DNA of 64,000 nt from Streptomyces seoulensis. Lineage in GTDB: Bacteria; Actinomycetota; Actinomycetes; Streptomycetales; Streptomycetaceae. The stretch lies in assembly GCF_004328625.1 (NCBI RefSeq), contig NZ_CP032229.1, forward strand, positions 3,224,001 through 3,288,000, given 5' to 3'. The first letter of the stretch is position 1. The number at the start of each line of letters is the position of its first letter. Positions 35,942 through 44,581 of this stretch are shown here, one piece after another. The notes under the pieces are model-generated. The model saw nothing but the letters and a program-made list of their open reading frames with translations, was not told the origin of the DNA and made no database searches. A program made the translations under genes and the position numbers.

Positions 35942-36409
35942 TCAGCTCACCCGGTGCCCCACCGCGTCCTCCCGGGTGTAGAAGCGGTAGAAGAACACGA
36001 TGAACGTCACCGCCGCCACGATCAGCGGAATCCCCACCGACCGCACCAGCGAGGCGCCCGCCTGGTTGTAGAGGAAGCCGAAGGACGCGCCGACGAACAC
36101 CGCCCACAACAGCGCGTGCAGCTCGCGCCGCAGCCGGGGCGCGATGGTCAGCACGGCGAAGAGCAGCACCCCGAAGACCAGCGCGGTGAGGAACCCGAAG
36201 AGCAGGTTCCAGCCGGTGATCGGGCCGCCGGAGCGGCGGTTGGCGGCCGCCCAGTAGCCGTAGACCAGCGCCAGCAGCACCGGTACCGCCACTCGGGCCA
36301 TCCGGTGGACGCGGTTGTCGAAGATGTCGGGGGGCGGGCTGATCGCCTTCGGGGCGTCCTTGCGGCCGCCCAGGTTCCGCGCGCCGGGCGCGGGTGCCGC
36401 GTGAGCCAT
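35942..36409 (-). CDS. Hypothetical four-helix membrane protein
   Basis: 155-aa protein with about four hydrophobic segments (near residues 38-55, 65-90, 95-115 and 125-145) and short loops. No family could be named. ATG 36409 has GAAGGAG about 8 nt upstream, which settles the start inside a much longer open frame. It is divergent from the PP2C phosphatase gene. Confidence 0.7.
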   Translation of the reverse strand: MAHAAPAPGARNLGGRKDAPKAISPPPDIFDNRVHRMARVAVPVLLALVYGYWAAANRRSGGPITGWNLLFGFLTALVFGVLLFAVLTIAPRLRRELHALLWAVFVGASFGFLYNQAGASLVRSVGIPLIVAAVTFIVFFYRFYTREDAVGHRVS

Positions 36410-36609
36410 GAGAGCGCTCCTTCTCTCGCCGCTTCGGGCCGCGACGTGACGGCCCGCCTTCCAGGGCACACCTGCGGCGACGGCCCGGCAACTCGGCCGG
36501 GCGGGTGAAGCCGCCCGGATGCGGCCGGAACCGGCCCGTGATCCCCTGAGGTCTCTCAAGGACGGCGGCCCGCCGCGACCCTTCGCGCGGCTCGGGACGG
36601 AGATGGCTC

Positions 36610-37806
36610 GTGACCGAGATGGAGTACCGGGGCCGGCGCGAGCAGCGGCGGATCGTGGGCCGGGGCGTCGCATGGCTGGTGCCGCTGGTGCTGCTGGCGG
36701 CCATCGTGACGGTGGACTTCCAGACGGCCGAGAAGTTCCGTGTCGTCTCCTGGATCATCCTGGTGCCGAGCATCGCCGCCGCGATCTGCGGGGTCGGCGC
36801 GACCATCACGTTCGCCCTGCTGTCCCTGGTCACCTACCTCGCCGTGGACACCGCCTTTCCCGAGCGCTACCGGGCGGGCACCGCCGACTTCGTACTGCTC
36901 GCGCTCGGCGGGGCGCTCGCCGTGATCGCCTCCGTGGTGCGGGTGCGCCGGGACCGGCAGGGCCTGCACATGCGGGACATCGCCGAGACCACCCGCCGTA
37001 CGGTGCTGCGTCCCCTGCCGCCGGACTGGGGCGGTCTGGAGCACGCGGGCGTGTACCTGGCCGCCGACGTGGACGCGCGGGTGGGCGGCGACTTCTACGA
37101 CATCCAGCCCGGCCCGAACGGCACCCGGGTACTCCTCGGGGACGTGCAGGGCAAGGGGCTCGGCGCGGTGGAGACGGCCGCCGCGCTGCTGGGCACCTTC
37201 CGCGAGGCGGCGTACCACGAGCCCGACCTGGCGACCGTCGCCGACCGGCTGGAGGTGCGGATGTCCCGCCACCGGGGGCACACCGCCGCGCTGGGCCGGT
37301 ACGACGGCGACCGGTTCGCCACCGCGCTGCTGCTGGGCTTCCCCCGGGACGCGCGGGACGTCGTCGAGGTGATCAACTTCGGCCATGAGCCGCCGCTCGC
37401 CGTGGGCCCGCGCGGAGTGCGTCCGCTGCCCGGCGGGGAGCGGCTGCCGATCGGCTTCGGGGACCTCACGGGGGGCGCGGGGCCCGGCGCGGAACCGGGG
37501 CCGCCGGCCTGCCGGGAGCGGCTGGACCAGGACGAGACGCTGCTGATGGTGACGGACGGGGTGACCGAGGCCCGCGACCGCGCCGGGGATTTCTACCCGC
37601 TGCTGGACGACGTGGCGCGCGCGGTCGCCGCTGACCCCGGCCGGCCCGCGCCCCGGCGGCTGGTGCGCCTGGTCCGCGAGGGCGTGCTGCGGCACACCCG
37701 GGACCGGCTCGGCGACGACACCACCGTCTTCGCGCTGCGCAGGCTGCCCGAGCCGCAGCCGGAGGCCCGGCCCCGGTCCACGACCGGGCGACCTTCGCCG
37801 TCCTGA
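36610..37806 (+). CDS. Membrane PP2C-type (SpoIIE) phosphatase
   Basis: 398-aa protein with an N-terminal membrane module of three hydrophobic segments (about residues 17-38, 46-85 and 94-112). A cytoplasmic SpoIIE/PP2C domain follows (about 140-385). Metal-binding residues sit in VGGDFYDIQP (about 157-166) and LGDVQGKGLGAVETAAALLG (about 177-196), with LLMVTDGVTEARD near 313. It is likely a regulator of anti-sigma antagonists. The GTG start at 36610 has GGACGGAG upstream. It is the second PP2C regulator in this window. Confidence 0.86.
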   Translation: MTEMEYRGRREQRRIVGRGVAWLVPLVLLAAIVTVDFQTAEKFRVVSWIILVPSIAAAICGVGATITFALLSLVTYLAVDTAFPERYRAGTADFVLLALGGALAVIASVVRVRRDRQGLHMRDIAETTRRTVLRPLPPDWGGLEHAGVYLAADVDARVGGDFYDIQPGPNGTRVLLGDVQGKGLGAVETAAALLGTFREAAYHEPDLATVADRLEVRMSRHRGHTAALGRYDGDRFATALLLGFPRDARDVVEVINFGHEPPLAVGPRGVRPLPGGERLPIGFGDLTGGAGPGAEPGPPACRERLDQDETLLMVTDGVTEARDRAGDFYPLLDDVARAVAADPGRPAPRRLVRLVREGVLRHTRDRLGDDTTVFALRRLPEPQPEARPRSTTGRPSPS

Positions 37807-37887
37807 GGCCCGCCCGCCCGCGTCCAGCGGTTACGGTGCTGGCTGACCGGCGTACCCGGCCACGGCCGGTGAACAGGGGGAGGCGCC

Positions 37888-38940
37888 ATGCCCGGAACCG
37901 TGCTGCTGCTCGCGGCCGCGCCGCTGGGCCGCGGCCGCCTGGTGGACGCGGCGGCCGTGCTGCCCGTACTGGGCGCGGTCGCGCCGTCCGTGCTGGCGGG
38001 CACCGACACCGCGCACGTGGTCGAGCTCGCCGACCCGCTCGACCCGCAGGGCGTGCTGACCCGGCTGCGCGCGGCCGCCGCCGCCTCCGGGCCGCTGACG
38101 GTGTACGTCACCGGGCAGCTGCTGCTGGACCGGCGCCAGCGCCTGCCCCACCTGGCGCTGGCCCGCACCACCCCGGCCACCGCCCGCTACACCGCGCTGC
38201 CCTGGCACTGGCTCAAGGACGAGCTGCGGCTCCGCCCGGCCGGGACCACCCAGCTGCTGCTGGACCTGCACGCGGACGCCGAGACCTGGGCCGACCTGGC
38301 CGAACGTCCGCTGGACTCGGGGCGTACGGCGGTCGTGCACGGCCGGATCGCGCCCCCGCCGGGATGGCGCCGGATCGCGGAGCCGACGTACATGCGGGCG
38401 GTGGCGGCGCTGCTGCGCGGCGGGCACCGGCCGCCGGTCGCGGAGCTGCACCGGCGGGCGCTGGACCGGATCGGGGCCGAGCTGCCGGCCAATCTGGTGC
38501 TCACCGCGCCGGACGACGAGGGCGACCCGCACGCCGCGCTGAGCGCCGCCGTCCGGGCCGGCCGCCATGCCGACGCCGACCGGCTGGCCGCCCGCCACCA
38601 GGACGCGGCGGTACGGCGCAACGGGCCCGCCTCCGAGGACGCCCTGCACTGGGCGGAGGTCCGGGCCGACCTGGCGATGTTCGCGGGCGACCCGGTGCGC
38701 AGCTGCCGCGCCTGGCTCGGCGTGGCCGGCTTCCGCCTCGCCTCCGGCCACGCCCCCGACGCCCCCGCCGTGGAGTCCGCGGTGGACCGCGCCCACCACC
38801 AGTGGGGCCGCATCGAGGACGCGGACCGCGCCCGCGAACTGGGCCACAAACTGGCCGAGTTGCGCACCCGCGTACCAGGACGCCGGGAGGGCGCCCTGGA
38901 CGACGTGCGGGAACGTCTGGAGCAACTACAGGACGACTGA
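37888..38940 (+). CDS. Hypothetical protein resembling a catalytically dead caspase-like domain
   Basis: 350-aa soluble protein not assigned to a named family. Residues 1-135 follow the layout of prokaryotic caspase-like (C14) domains: VLLLAAAP, a helix, LTVYVTGQLLLD near 70-81 (where active members have YxxGH), TALPWHWLKDELRLRP near 102-117, and TQLLLDLHADA near 121-131 (where active members have LDCCxSG). Gln77 replaces the catalytic His and His128 takes the catalytic Cys position, so it would be inactive. The C-terminal part (about 170-350) is helical and Ala/Arg-rich with TPR-like pairs. It follows the PP2C gene by 81 bp, possibly in the same transcript. The caspase link is my inference. 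Confidence 0.55.
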   Translation: MPGTVLLLAAAPLGRGRLVDAAAVLPVLGAVAPSVLAGTDTAHVVELADPLDPQGVLTRLRAAAAASGPLTVYVTGQLLLDRRQRLPHLALARTTPATARYTALPWHWLKDELRLRPAGTTQLLLDLHADAETWADLAERPLDSGRTAVVHGRIAPPPGWRRIAEPTYMRAVAALLRGGHRPPVAELHRRALDRIGAELPANLVLTAPDDEGDPHAALSAAVRAGRHADADRLAARHQDAAVRRNGPASEDALHWAEVRADLAMFAGDPVRSCRAWLGVAGFRLASGHAPDAPAVESAVDRAHHQWGRIEDADRARELGHKLAELRTRVPGRREGALDDVRERLEQLQDD

Positions 38941-38942
38941 CG

Positions 38943-40913
38943 TCACTTGGTGAACAGGAAGTACTTCCACGAGCCGTACGTCGTGGAGTTCACGCTGTCG
39001 CCGGAGCTGCCGTTGATGTACGACGAGCGCACCCGGAGCCGGTAGCCGACCTCCTGGCCGTGGTCGCCGGTGTACCGCACCTCGGAGACCCCGTCGGTGC
39101 CGAGCCCGAAGTACTCCGAACCGGCGTCGTACCAGGTGCCCTGGTAGTAGACCTGGATCTCCAGCCGGTGCGAACGGCCCTTGTAGTAGGGCATCTTGGT
39201 GATGAAGCGCGGGTCGGTGGACTTGTGGAAGTAGGCGTAGGTCTGGCCGTACGCCTTCACCGACTTGTACTGCTTGGCGGTCGTCAGGGACACGCTGACG
39301 CGGGTCCAGACGGTGCTGGTGGCGCTCGCCGTCGCGGTGCGGGCGTCACCGGCGAACTTCGCGGTGAGCTTGGTGTCCCGGCGCAGGTCGAGGGTGACCG
39401 CGAGGTCGCCGTGGGAGTTGACCTTGCCGGACTTCACCAGCTTGTTCGGCTTGTCGGCGCCGTAGGGGTCGGCCCAGATCTCCACCGTGCGGTTCTTGTA
39501 GGTCTTCCCCAGGTGGGCCGTGAACTTCACGTCCTTGCCGTAGGAGTAGACCTTGCCGTTGTTGTTCAGCGACAGCGACGCCTTGCTCCGCGAGACGGTC
39601 GCGCTGTCGCTGCCCCAGGCCGCGGTGTGGGCGGCGTCGCCCGCGTAGGAGACCTTGTACGTGACCTTGCCGCCGGCCGGCGGGGTGTCGGTGAAGGAGT
39701 AGCTGCCGTCGGCCTTGGTGGAGACCTGGGGCAGCGCCTTGCCCTTGGGGGACTCCAGGTCGGTGCGGGTGACGGTGAGCCGGGTCCCGGCCGGGAGCGC
39801 GGCCCGGGAGGTCACCTTGCCCTTGACGGTGAGCTTCTTGGCGCGGGTCGCGGTGGCCGGCGCGTCGGCGGTGACCTTGGTGACGGCCTTGGTGGGGCCC
39901 TCCAGGACCCGCAGCCGGTAGGCGCCGTCGTAGTCGTGGCTGACCGCGAAGAGGCGGGAGCCGTCCGGCGCCCAGGCGAGCCCGGCGTCCGCGAGGAGCT
40001 GGTCGCTCGCCCCGAAGTCGTACTCCCGGACCGAGGTCCGCTGCCCCGGCTTGAACACGAACACGTCGGGCTCGTACGCGCCGTCGATGCCCGCCGCCAC
40101 CGAGCCGTCCGGGGCGATGTCCACCGCGTTCGGGTAGGCGTCGGTCGGGTAGGAGCCGTCCTCCGACAGGTCGGCCGTGTCGTAGACCGCCTGGTGATAG
40201 GGGTACGCGCCGGCGACCACGAGGCGCTGTCCGTCGGGTGTGACGGCGAGGTCGCGCAGGTTGCCGCCGTCGGTGTCGCGGTGGGCGGTCAGGGCCGGGG
40301 TGCCGGACGAGACGTCGTACACGCCCAGTTCGGACGGGCTCTGCGTGGGGATGCCCGCGACCAGGGTGTTACCGGCCCCGTCGAGCATGGGCGCGGAGAA
40401 CCAGGGGCTGTCCGGGTCCTGGCCCAGGGTGACGGTGTGCTCGGGCGCGGTGAGGTCGACGGAGCCCAGGTGGCCGCCGTTGCCCTCGGAGGCGGTGTCG
40501 TAGCCGAACCAGAGCCTGCCGCCCGCGAGGGCCAGGTACTTGGGGTCGGTGCCGCTCACCGGATAGCGGGCGGACTCGGTGGCGGTCGCGGTGTCGAAGG
40601 CGACGATCGCGTCCGCGCCGCCGGGGACCGCCGCGTACAGGGTGGAGGAGTCGGCGGAGAGTTCCAGGCCGAGCACGCCGGGCAGGGCGGTGAGCTGCTT
40701 GACGACCGTGCCCCGGTAGTCGGTGACGACGATCTTGCCGCCGGACGGGTCGCTGAGGAACACCCGCTGGTGGACGCCGTCGACCACGACCGTGCCGGTC
40801 GACCGGACGGGCAGCGGCTGCGTGGTGTCGGCGTGGGCGGGGACGGCCGCGAGGGCCGCCGAGCTGAAGAGCACCGCGAGAGCGGTGGCGGTGGAGCGGG
40901 TGCGCATACGCAC
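38943..40913 (-). CDS. Secreted beta-propeller/Ig-domain protein
   Basis: 656-aa exported protein. A signal peptide (MRTRSTATALAVLFSS...AHA) ends about residue 29. A YncE-like beta-propeller follows (about 30-335, with repeated strands such as VVVDGVHQRVFLSDPSGG and LDGAGNTLVAG), then one or two bacterial Ig-like domains (about 335-560) and a C-terminal tail domain ending YGSWKYFLFTK. No LPxTG or lipobox, so probably secreted or wall-associated by other means. I used GTG 40913 (GGGGGG 11 nt upstream); ATG 40907 is nearly equal. Role unknown, possibly surface binding. Confidence 0.8.
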   Translation of the reverse strand: MRMRTRSTATALAVLFSSAALAAVPAHADTTQPLPVRSTGTVVVDGVHQRVFLSDPSGGKIVVTDYRGTVVKQLTALPGVLGLELSADSSTLYAAVPGGADAIVAFDTATATESARYPVSGTDPKYLALAGGRLWFGYDTASEGNGGHLGSVDLTAPEHTVTLGQDPDSPWFSAPMLDGAGNTLVAGIPTQSPSELGVYDVSSGTPALTAHRDTDGGNLRDLAVTPDGQRLVVAGAYPYHQAVYDTADLSEDGSYPTDAYPNAVDIAPDGSVAAGIDGAYEPDVFVFKPGQRTSVREYDFGASDQLLADAGLAWAPDGSRLFAVSHDYDGAYRLRVLEGPTKAVTKVTADAPATATRAKKLTVKGKVTSRAALPAGTRLTVTRTDLESPKGKALPQVSTKADGSYSFTDTPPAGGKVTYKVSYAGDAAHTAAWGSDSATVSRSKASLSLNNNGKVYSYGKDVKFTAHLGKTYKNRTVEIWADPYGADKPNKLVKSGKVNSHGDLAVTLDLRRDTKLTAKFAGDARTATASATSTVWTRVSVSLTTAKQYKSVKAYGQTYAYFHKSTDPRFITKMPYYKGRSHRLEIQVYYQGTWYDAGSEYFGLGTDGVSEVRYTGDHGQEVGYRLRVRSSYINGSSGDSVNSTTYGSWKYFLFTK

Positions 40914-40998
40914 GCTGATTCGAACCCCCCGGAACGAATGCTGATGTGGAGCCGGACGGAGGCCACGGCGCGGAGAGTCCCCGGTGCGCCGGTGATGT

Positions 40999-41024
40999 GT
41001 GTGACCTGTGTGACCTGTGTGCCT
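40999..41024. repeat. 9-bp tandem repeat GTGTGACCT
   Basis: Two perfect copies (40999-41007, 41008-41016) and a partial third, located in the intergenic region upstream of the beta-propeller gene. It may be a simple slippage product. Confidence 0.6.
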
Positions 41025-41078
41025 CGTGCGGCGAGTGAGCAAAGAGTAGGTCATGCCGGTGACAGCGTCACGCGGGAA

Positions 41079-42626
41079 TCACCAGGTGAAGCCCTCCTGG
41101 ATCTTCATGCAGGCGTCCGTCCTGTCGCCGCCCAGGACGGCCGCCGACTTGGGGACCTCGCGCTTGGCCGGTTCGGGGAAGCGGTCGCCGGAGGGCCAGT
41201 CGGCGCCGACGACGAGGGTGATGTCCCGGGCGTCGTCCACCGCGCGGACGCGGGCGGCGGGGATGTTCAGCTCCTCGGCCACCGCGAGGGCGTCGCCCCT
41301 GAGCATGGTGCCGGAGTACAGGACGGAGGTGCCGGGCTCGGCGGCGGCCGTCTTCTCCTCGATGGTGTGGGTGAAGCCGTGGTCGCGGAGGATGCCGGCG
41401 ACCGCCCCGGCGCGTTCGGGAGCAAGGGACTCCAGGCCCGCGCCGGTGCCGTTCTCGACCCGGACCGTGATCTCGGCGGGCGGCGCGGCCGGGTCGGTGG
41501 CCTTCGGGCCGGGGTCCTTGGTGCCGCGGCCGTCCAGCGGGACGTCGTCGCGGACCATGGAGACGAGCTTGTCGGCGTCGTCGGCGGCGGGCACCAGGCG
41601 GTCGCGGTCCTGTGACCAGGGCGTGGTGGGCAGCGTGGTCATGGTGATCCGCTCGGTGGGCACCTTCTGCAGCTCCATCGACAGGTCGTACAGCTTCTTG
41701 ACCGTGCCGAGGCCCTCGTCGACGGTGAGCGCGCTGGTCGCGGCCTCGGCGAGGCGCCGCATCTCGGCGGGGTTGCCGAGGGTGGCGTCGGCGCGGAGCT
41801 GGCGGACCATCGAGTTCATGTACATGTGCTGGGCGTGGGTGCGGCCGACGTCGCTGCCGTCCTCGAAGCCGTAGCGGGTGCGCAGCCACTGCAGGGCCTG
41901 CCTGCCCTTGACCGGGTGGGTGCCCGCCCGCAGCCTGAGGCCGGAGCCGTGGCCGTCGGCGGTGTGCGAGTAGACGTTCTGTCTCACGCAGACCGGGACG
42001 CCCCCGATGGCGTCGGCCATGGCGACCACGCCGGAGAAGTCGACCATCATGAAGTGGTCCACGGGGATGCCGGTGAGCCGCATCCAGGTGGCGACCGTGC
42101 AGCCGGGCCCGCCCCGGCCCAGCGACTCGTTGGCCATCGCCAGGCTCAGCTCCGGGTACACCTTCTTGGTGACGGGGTCGGTGCAGCGGGGGATCGGGAC
42201 CATGGTGTCGCGGGGCAGGCTGATCACCGACATGTCGTTCCGGTCCGCCGAGACGTGCAGCAGCATCTGCACGTCCGCCAGCGGGGGGCGGCCCACGTCG
42301 CCCTTGGAGCCGCCGAGTTCGAGGTCGTCGGCGGTGTTCCGGCTGTCCGAGCCGATCAGCAGGATGTTCAGCGGGGTGCGGCCCGCCGCGTCCGGGGTGG
42401 CCGAGGGGTTGGGGCTGTCGCCGAGGTTGAGCGGGGCCTTGGCGAGGTTGCCGTTGAGGTGCCGGTAGTAGAGGTAGCCGGCGGCTGCGGTGCCGAGCAG
42501 GAGCAGGGCGACGGCGAGGGCGGTCCAGCGCAGGACGCGTGTGGTGCGCCTGCGGGGTGGCCGTACGGTCTCGCCGGTGGTGTCCGGTGCCCCGGTGTCC
42601 TCCGTGCGCAGGCTGCTACCCGTCAT
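41079..42626 (-). CDS. LytR-CpsA-Psr (LCP) family enzyme with LytR_C domain
   Basis: 515-aa membrane-bound phosphotransferase predicted to attach wall glycopolymers to peptidoglycan. It has a basic cytoplasmic tail, one membrane helix (about residues 33-52), the LCP catalytic domain (about 85-290) and a C-terminal LytR_C domain (about 395-480). LCP signatures include ILLIGSDSR near 89-97, SVISLPRDTMVPIP near 137-150 and ALQWLRTRYGFEDGSDVGRTHAQH near 245-268 (conserved Arg and Asp residues for the pyrophosphate). Several LCP genes are normal in streptomycetes. ATG 42626 is the chosen start; a longer frame reaches 42692. Confidence 0.9.
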   Translation of the reverse strand: MTGSSLRTEDTGAPDTTGETVRPPRRRTTRVLRWTALAVALLLLGTAAAGYLYYRHLNGNLAKAPLNLGDSPNPSATPDAAGRTPLNILLIGSDSRNTADDLELGGSKGDVGRPPLADVQMLLHVSADRNDMSVISLPRDTMVPIPRCTDPVTKKVYPELSLAMANESLGRGGPGCTVATWMRLTGIPVDHFMMVDFSGVVAMADAIGGVPVCVRQNVYSHTADGHGSGLRLRAGTHPVKGRQALQWLRTRYGFEDGSDVGRTHAQHMYMNSMVRQLRADATLGNPAEMRRLAEAATSALTVDEGLGTVKKLYDLSMELQKVPTERITMTTLPTTPWSQDRDRLVPAADDADKLVSMVRDDVPLDGRGTKDPGPKATDPAAPPAEITVRVENGTGAGLESLAPERAGAVAGILRDHGFTHTIEEKTAAAEPGTSVLYSGTMLRGDALAVAEELNIPAARVRAVDDARDITLVVGADWPSGDRFPEPAKREVPKSAAVLGGDRTDACMKIQEGFTW

Positions 42627-42734
42627 CCCCCGTGCCCTTCCGCCCTGGCCCCCCGACCCCGGCCACCGAAAAGAAACCCCGTTCAGCGGCAAGGCGGTTC
42701 GCGCTTCGTGCAGGGCCTGGCCGGATCGAGGCTC

Positions 42735-42769
42735 ACCCTAATGGCGGAGGTTCGCTGTCAACTGTTGAC
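42735..42769 (-). promoter_or_regulatory. Candidate promoter with dyad upstream of LCP gene
   Basis: On the minus strand TTGACA (42761-42756) and TAGGGT (42740-42735) lie 15 bp apart, shorter than ideal but close to the Streptomyces vegetative consensus. The -35 overlaps the perfect dyad GTCAAC-T-GTTGAC (42757-42769), which could bind a dimeric regulator. Confidence 0.4.
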
Positions 42770-42899
42770 GGTGAGATATTCCACTCCCGTACAACCGTGG
42801 TCTTGGCGGGGTTTGGGAGTGTTCGCCGCTGGGCTTGGGGTGGGTTTTACTCGGAGTTGGGCGAGAAACCCCCTTGCGCGGGTGGGTTGTCGGGGGTTG

Positions 42900-43103
42900 T
42901 CAGGGCTGGGCGTGCCGGGCGACGGGCACGGGGACGGCGCCCGCCGCGCGGGCCGGGCAGGCGTGTCCGGCGAGCACCAGGACGGCCACCGCCACGACGG
43001 CCGCGACGACCCCTCTGGCGAACGGACCGGCGTCCGCGAGGCGGAGCCGGGCGCGGGCGGGAGCATGGGGGCGTGCGACGGGGGCGGGGGTGCGACCTGG
43101 CAC
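42900..43103 (-). CDS. Possible small membrane/secreted protein
   Basis: 67-aa frame with a basic, Pro/Ala-rich start, one hydrophobic helix (GVVAAVVAVAVLVLAGHACP, about residues 31-50) and a short Pro-rich tail. GTG start with GAGGT 5 nt upstream. The helix suggests a signal anchor. Length and composition alone cannot exclude chance. Confidence 0.35.
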   Translation of the reverse strand: MPGRTPAPVARPHAPARARLRLADAGPFARGVVAAVVAVAVLVLAGHACPARAAGAVPVPVARHAQP

Positions 43104-43213
43104 GGCTACCTCGCAACATCAGCGACGGGTCAAGCGGACTTGAGCCGCCGTTTAACCTAGGGCTGCGGGACCCCAACGACAAGGGGACCAAAGGGAGTTG
43201 GGGAGGCACACGG

Positions 43214-44557
43214 ATGCCGGAGCGGGACGGGCCCGAGGTGGTCGGGCGGCGCGTGCAACGGCTGCGCGCCGAACGCGGTATGACACAGCGACAGTTGGCC
43301 GAGCCCGCCTACACCCCCGCCTACATCTCCACCCTGGAGGCGGGCCGGGTGCGCGCCTCCGACGACGCCCTGCGGCACATCGCGGACCGGCTCGGCGTCA
43401 CCTACGACGAGCTGGCCTCCGGCCGCCCCGCCGGGCTCGCCACCGCCCTCCGGCTCCGGCTCACCGAGGCGGAGCGGGTGCTGGCGGACGGCCGTGCCGA
43501 GGAGGCCGGGGAGCGGTACGCGGCCCTGCTGGCCGAGGCGGCGGAGCACGGCCTCGTCCCCGAACAGGCCGCCGCGCTGCTGGGACTTGGCGAATGCGCG
43601 CTGGAGACCGGCGAACTCGGGGCAGCGCGGAGCCACTTCGAGCAGGCGGAGGAACTGCTGTCCGGCGAGACCCTCCCGGTACGGGTGCCCGCCATACGCG
43701 GCCGGGCCGTGGCGCACTATCTCGCCGGTGAACTCCGCTATGCGGTCTACCTGTTGGAGTCCGCGCTCGACGGACTCAACCGGGGCGGGCTGCACGACCC
43801 GGACGCCCTGCTGCATCTGTACACCGCCGTCATCGGCCCCTACATGGACATGGGCGCCCACGCCCGCGCTGCCCAGGCCGCCGAGTTCGCGCTCGCGCTC
43901 GCCCCGCGCGCCGAGGACCCCGCGCTGATCGCCCGGATGCACCGCTCGGTCGCCCGCACGCTGCTCGCCGAGGGCCGGCACGCCGAGGCGGACGCCTCCC
44001 TCGCCAAGGCGGCCGGGCTCTACCGGCAGCTCCGGCTGCGCACCGAGCTGGCCAACTGCCACTGGATGCGCGGCTACGTCCACGCCCAGGCGGGCGAACT
44101 GGACCGCGCCGAGCACGAGTTGCGCCAGGCGCTGGAGATGCTGGCCGAGACCCGCGCCGCGCTCTACCGCAGCCAGGCCGCGGTCGAACTGGCCGACGTC
44201 CTGCACCGCCGGGGCCGGCCCACCGAGGCCGCCTCCCTCCTCGACGGCGTCCTCGGCGACTTCTCCTCCGAACGCGGCGCCGTCCACGCCGCCGCCGCCC
44301 ACCGCCTCCTCGGCATCATCGCCGAGGACGCGGACGAGACGGACTCCGCCGAGGAGCACTACGTACGCGCCCTGAGCCTCCTCGAACGAGCGGGCGCAGC
44401 AGGCGACTTGGCCGACCTCTGCCGACTCCTGGGCGACCTCCTCCGCCGCACCGGCCGCACCGAAGCAGCCCTGGACGCGTACCGGACGGGCCTGGGCCAC
44501 CGCACCACACCGGGCACGACCACGCTGGGCCCGGCCCCGGCGGGACCGCCGTTCTAG
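43214..44557 (+). CDS. HTH-XRE regulator with TPR domain
   Basis: 447-aa cytoplasmic regulator. The XRE-type helix-turn-helix occupies about residues 8-62 (MTQRQLAEPAYTPAYISTLEAGRV). About seven to eight TPR-like helix pairs follow (about 80-420), for example AALLGLGECALETGELGAARSHF. The layout is like actinobacterial BldD/XRE-TPR or RRNPP-type peptide-sensing regulators. A peptide or protein ligand is plausible but none is encoded next to it. ATG 43214 has GGGAGG 7 nt upstream. It ends convergent with the lipoprotein gene. Confidence 0.85.
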   Translation: MPERDGPEVVGRRVQRLRAERGMTQRQLAEPAYTPAYISTLEAGRVRASDDALRHIADRLGVTYDELASGRPAGLATALRLRLTEAERVLADGRAEEAGERYAALLAEAAEHGLVPEQAAALLGLGECALETGELGAARSHFEQAEELLSGETLPVRVPAIRGRAVAHYLAGELRYAVYLLESALDGLNRGGLHDPDALLHLYTAVIGPYMDMGAHARAAQAAEFALALAPRAEDPALIARMHRSVARTLLAEGRHAEADASLAKAAGLYRQLRLRTELANCHWMRGYVHAQAGELDRAEHELRQALEMLAETRAALYRSQAAVELADVLHRRGRPTEAASLLDGVLGDFSSERGAVHAAAAHRLLGIIAEDADETDSAEEHYVRALSLLERAGAAGDLADLCRLLGDLLRRTGRTEAALDAYRTGLGHRTTPGTTTLGPAPAGPPF

Positions 44558-44581
44558 CCCCGCTGTTCCAGCCCTGCTGTT

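Larger units (their letters stand above)
42627..43213. other. 587-bp gap between LCP gene and HTH-TPR regulator
   Basis: It contains the LCP promoter candidate (42735-42769), a possible small minus-strand membrane protein (42900-43103) and, at the right end, GGGAGG before the regulator start. A weak inverted repeat AACCCCC / GGGGGTT lies at 42867-42898. Nothing else is convincing. Confidence 0.5.
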
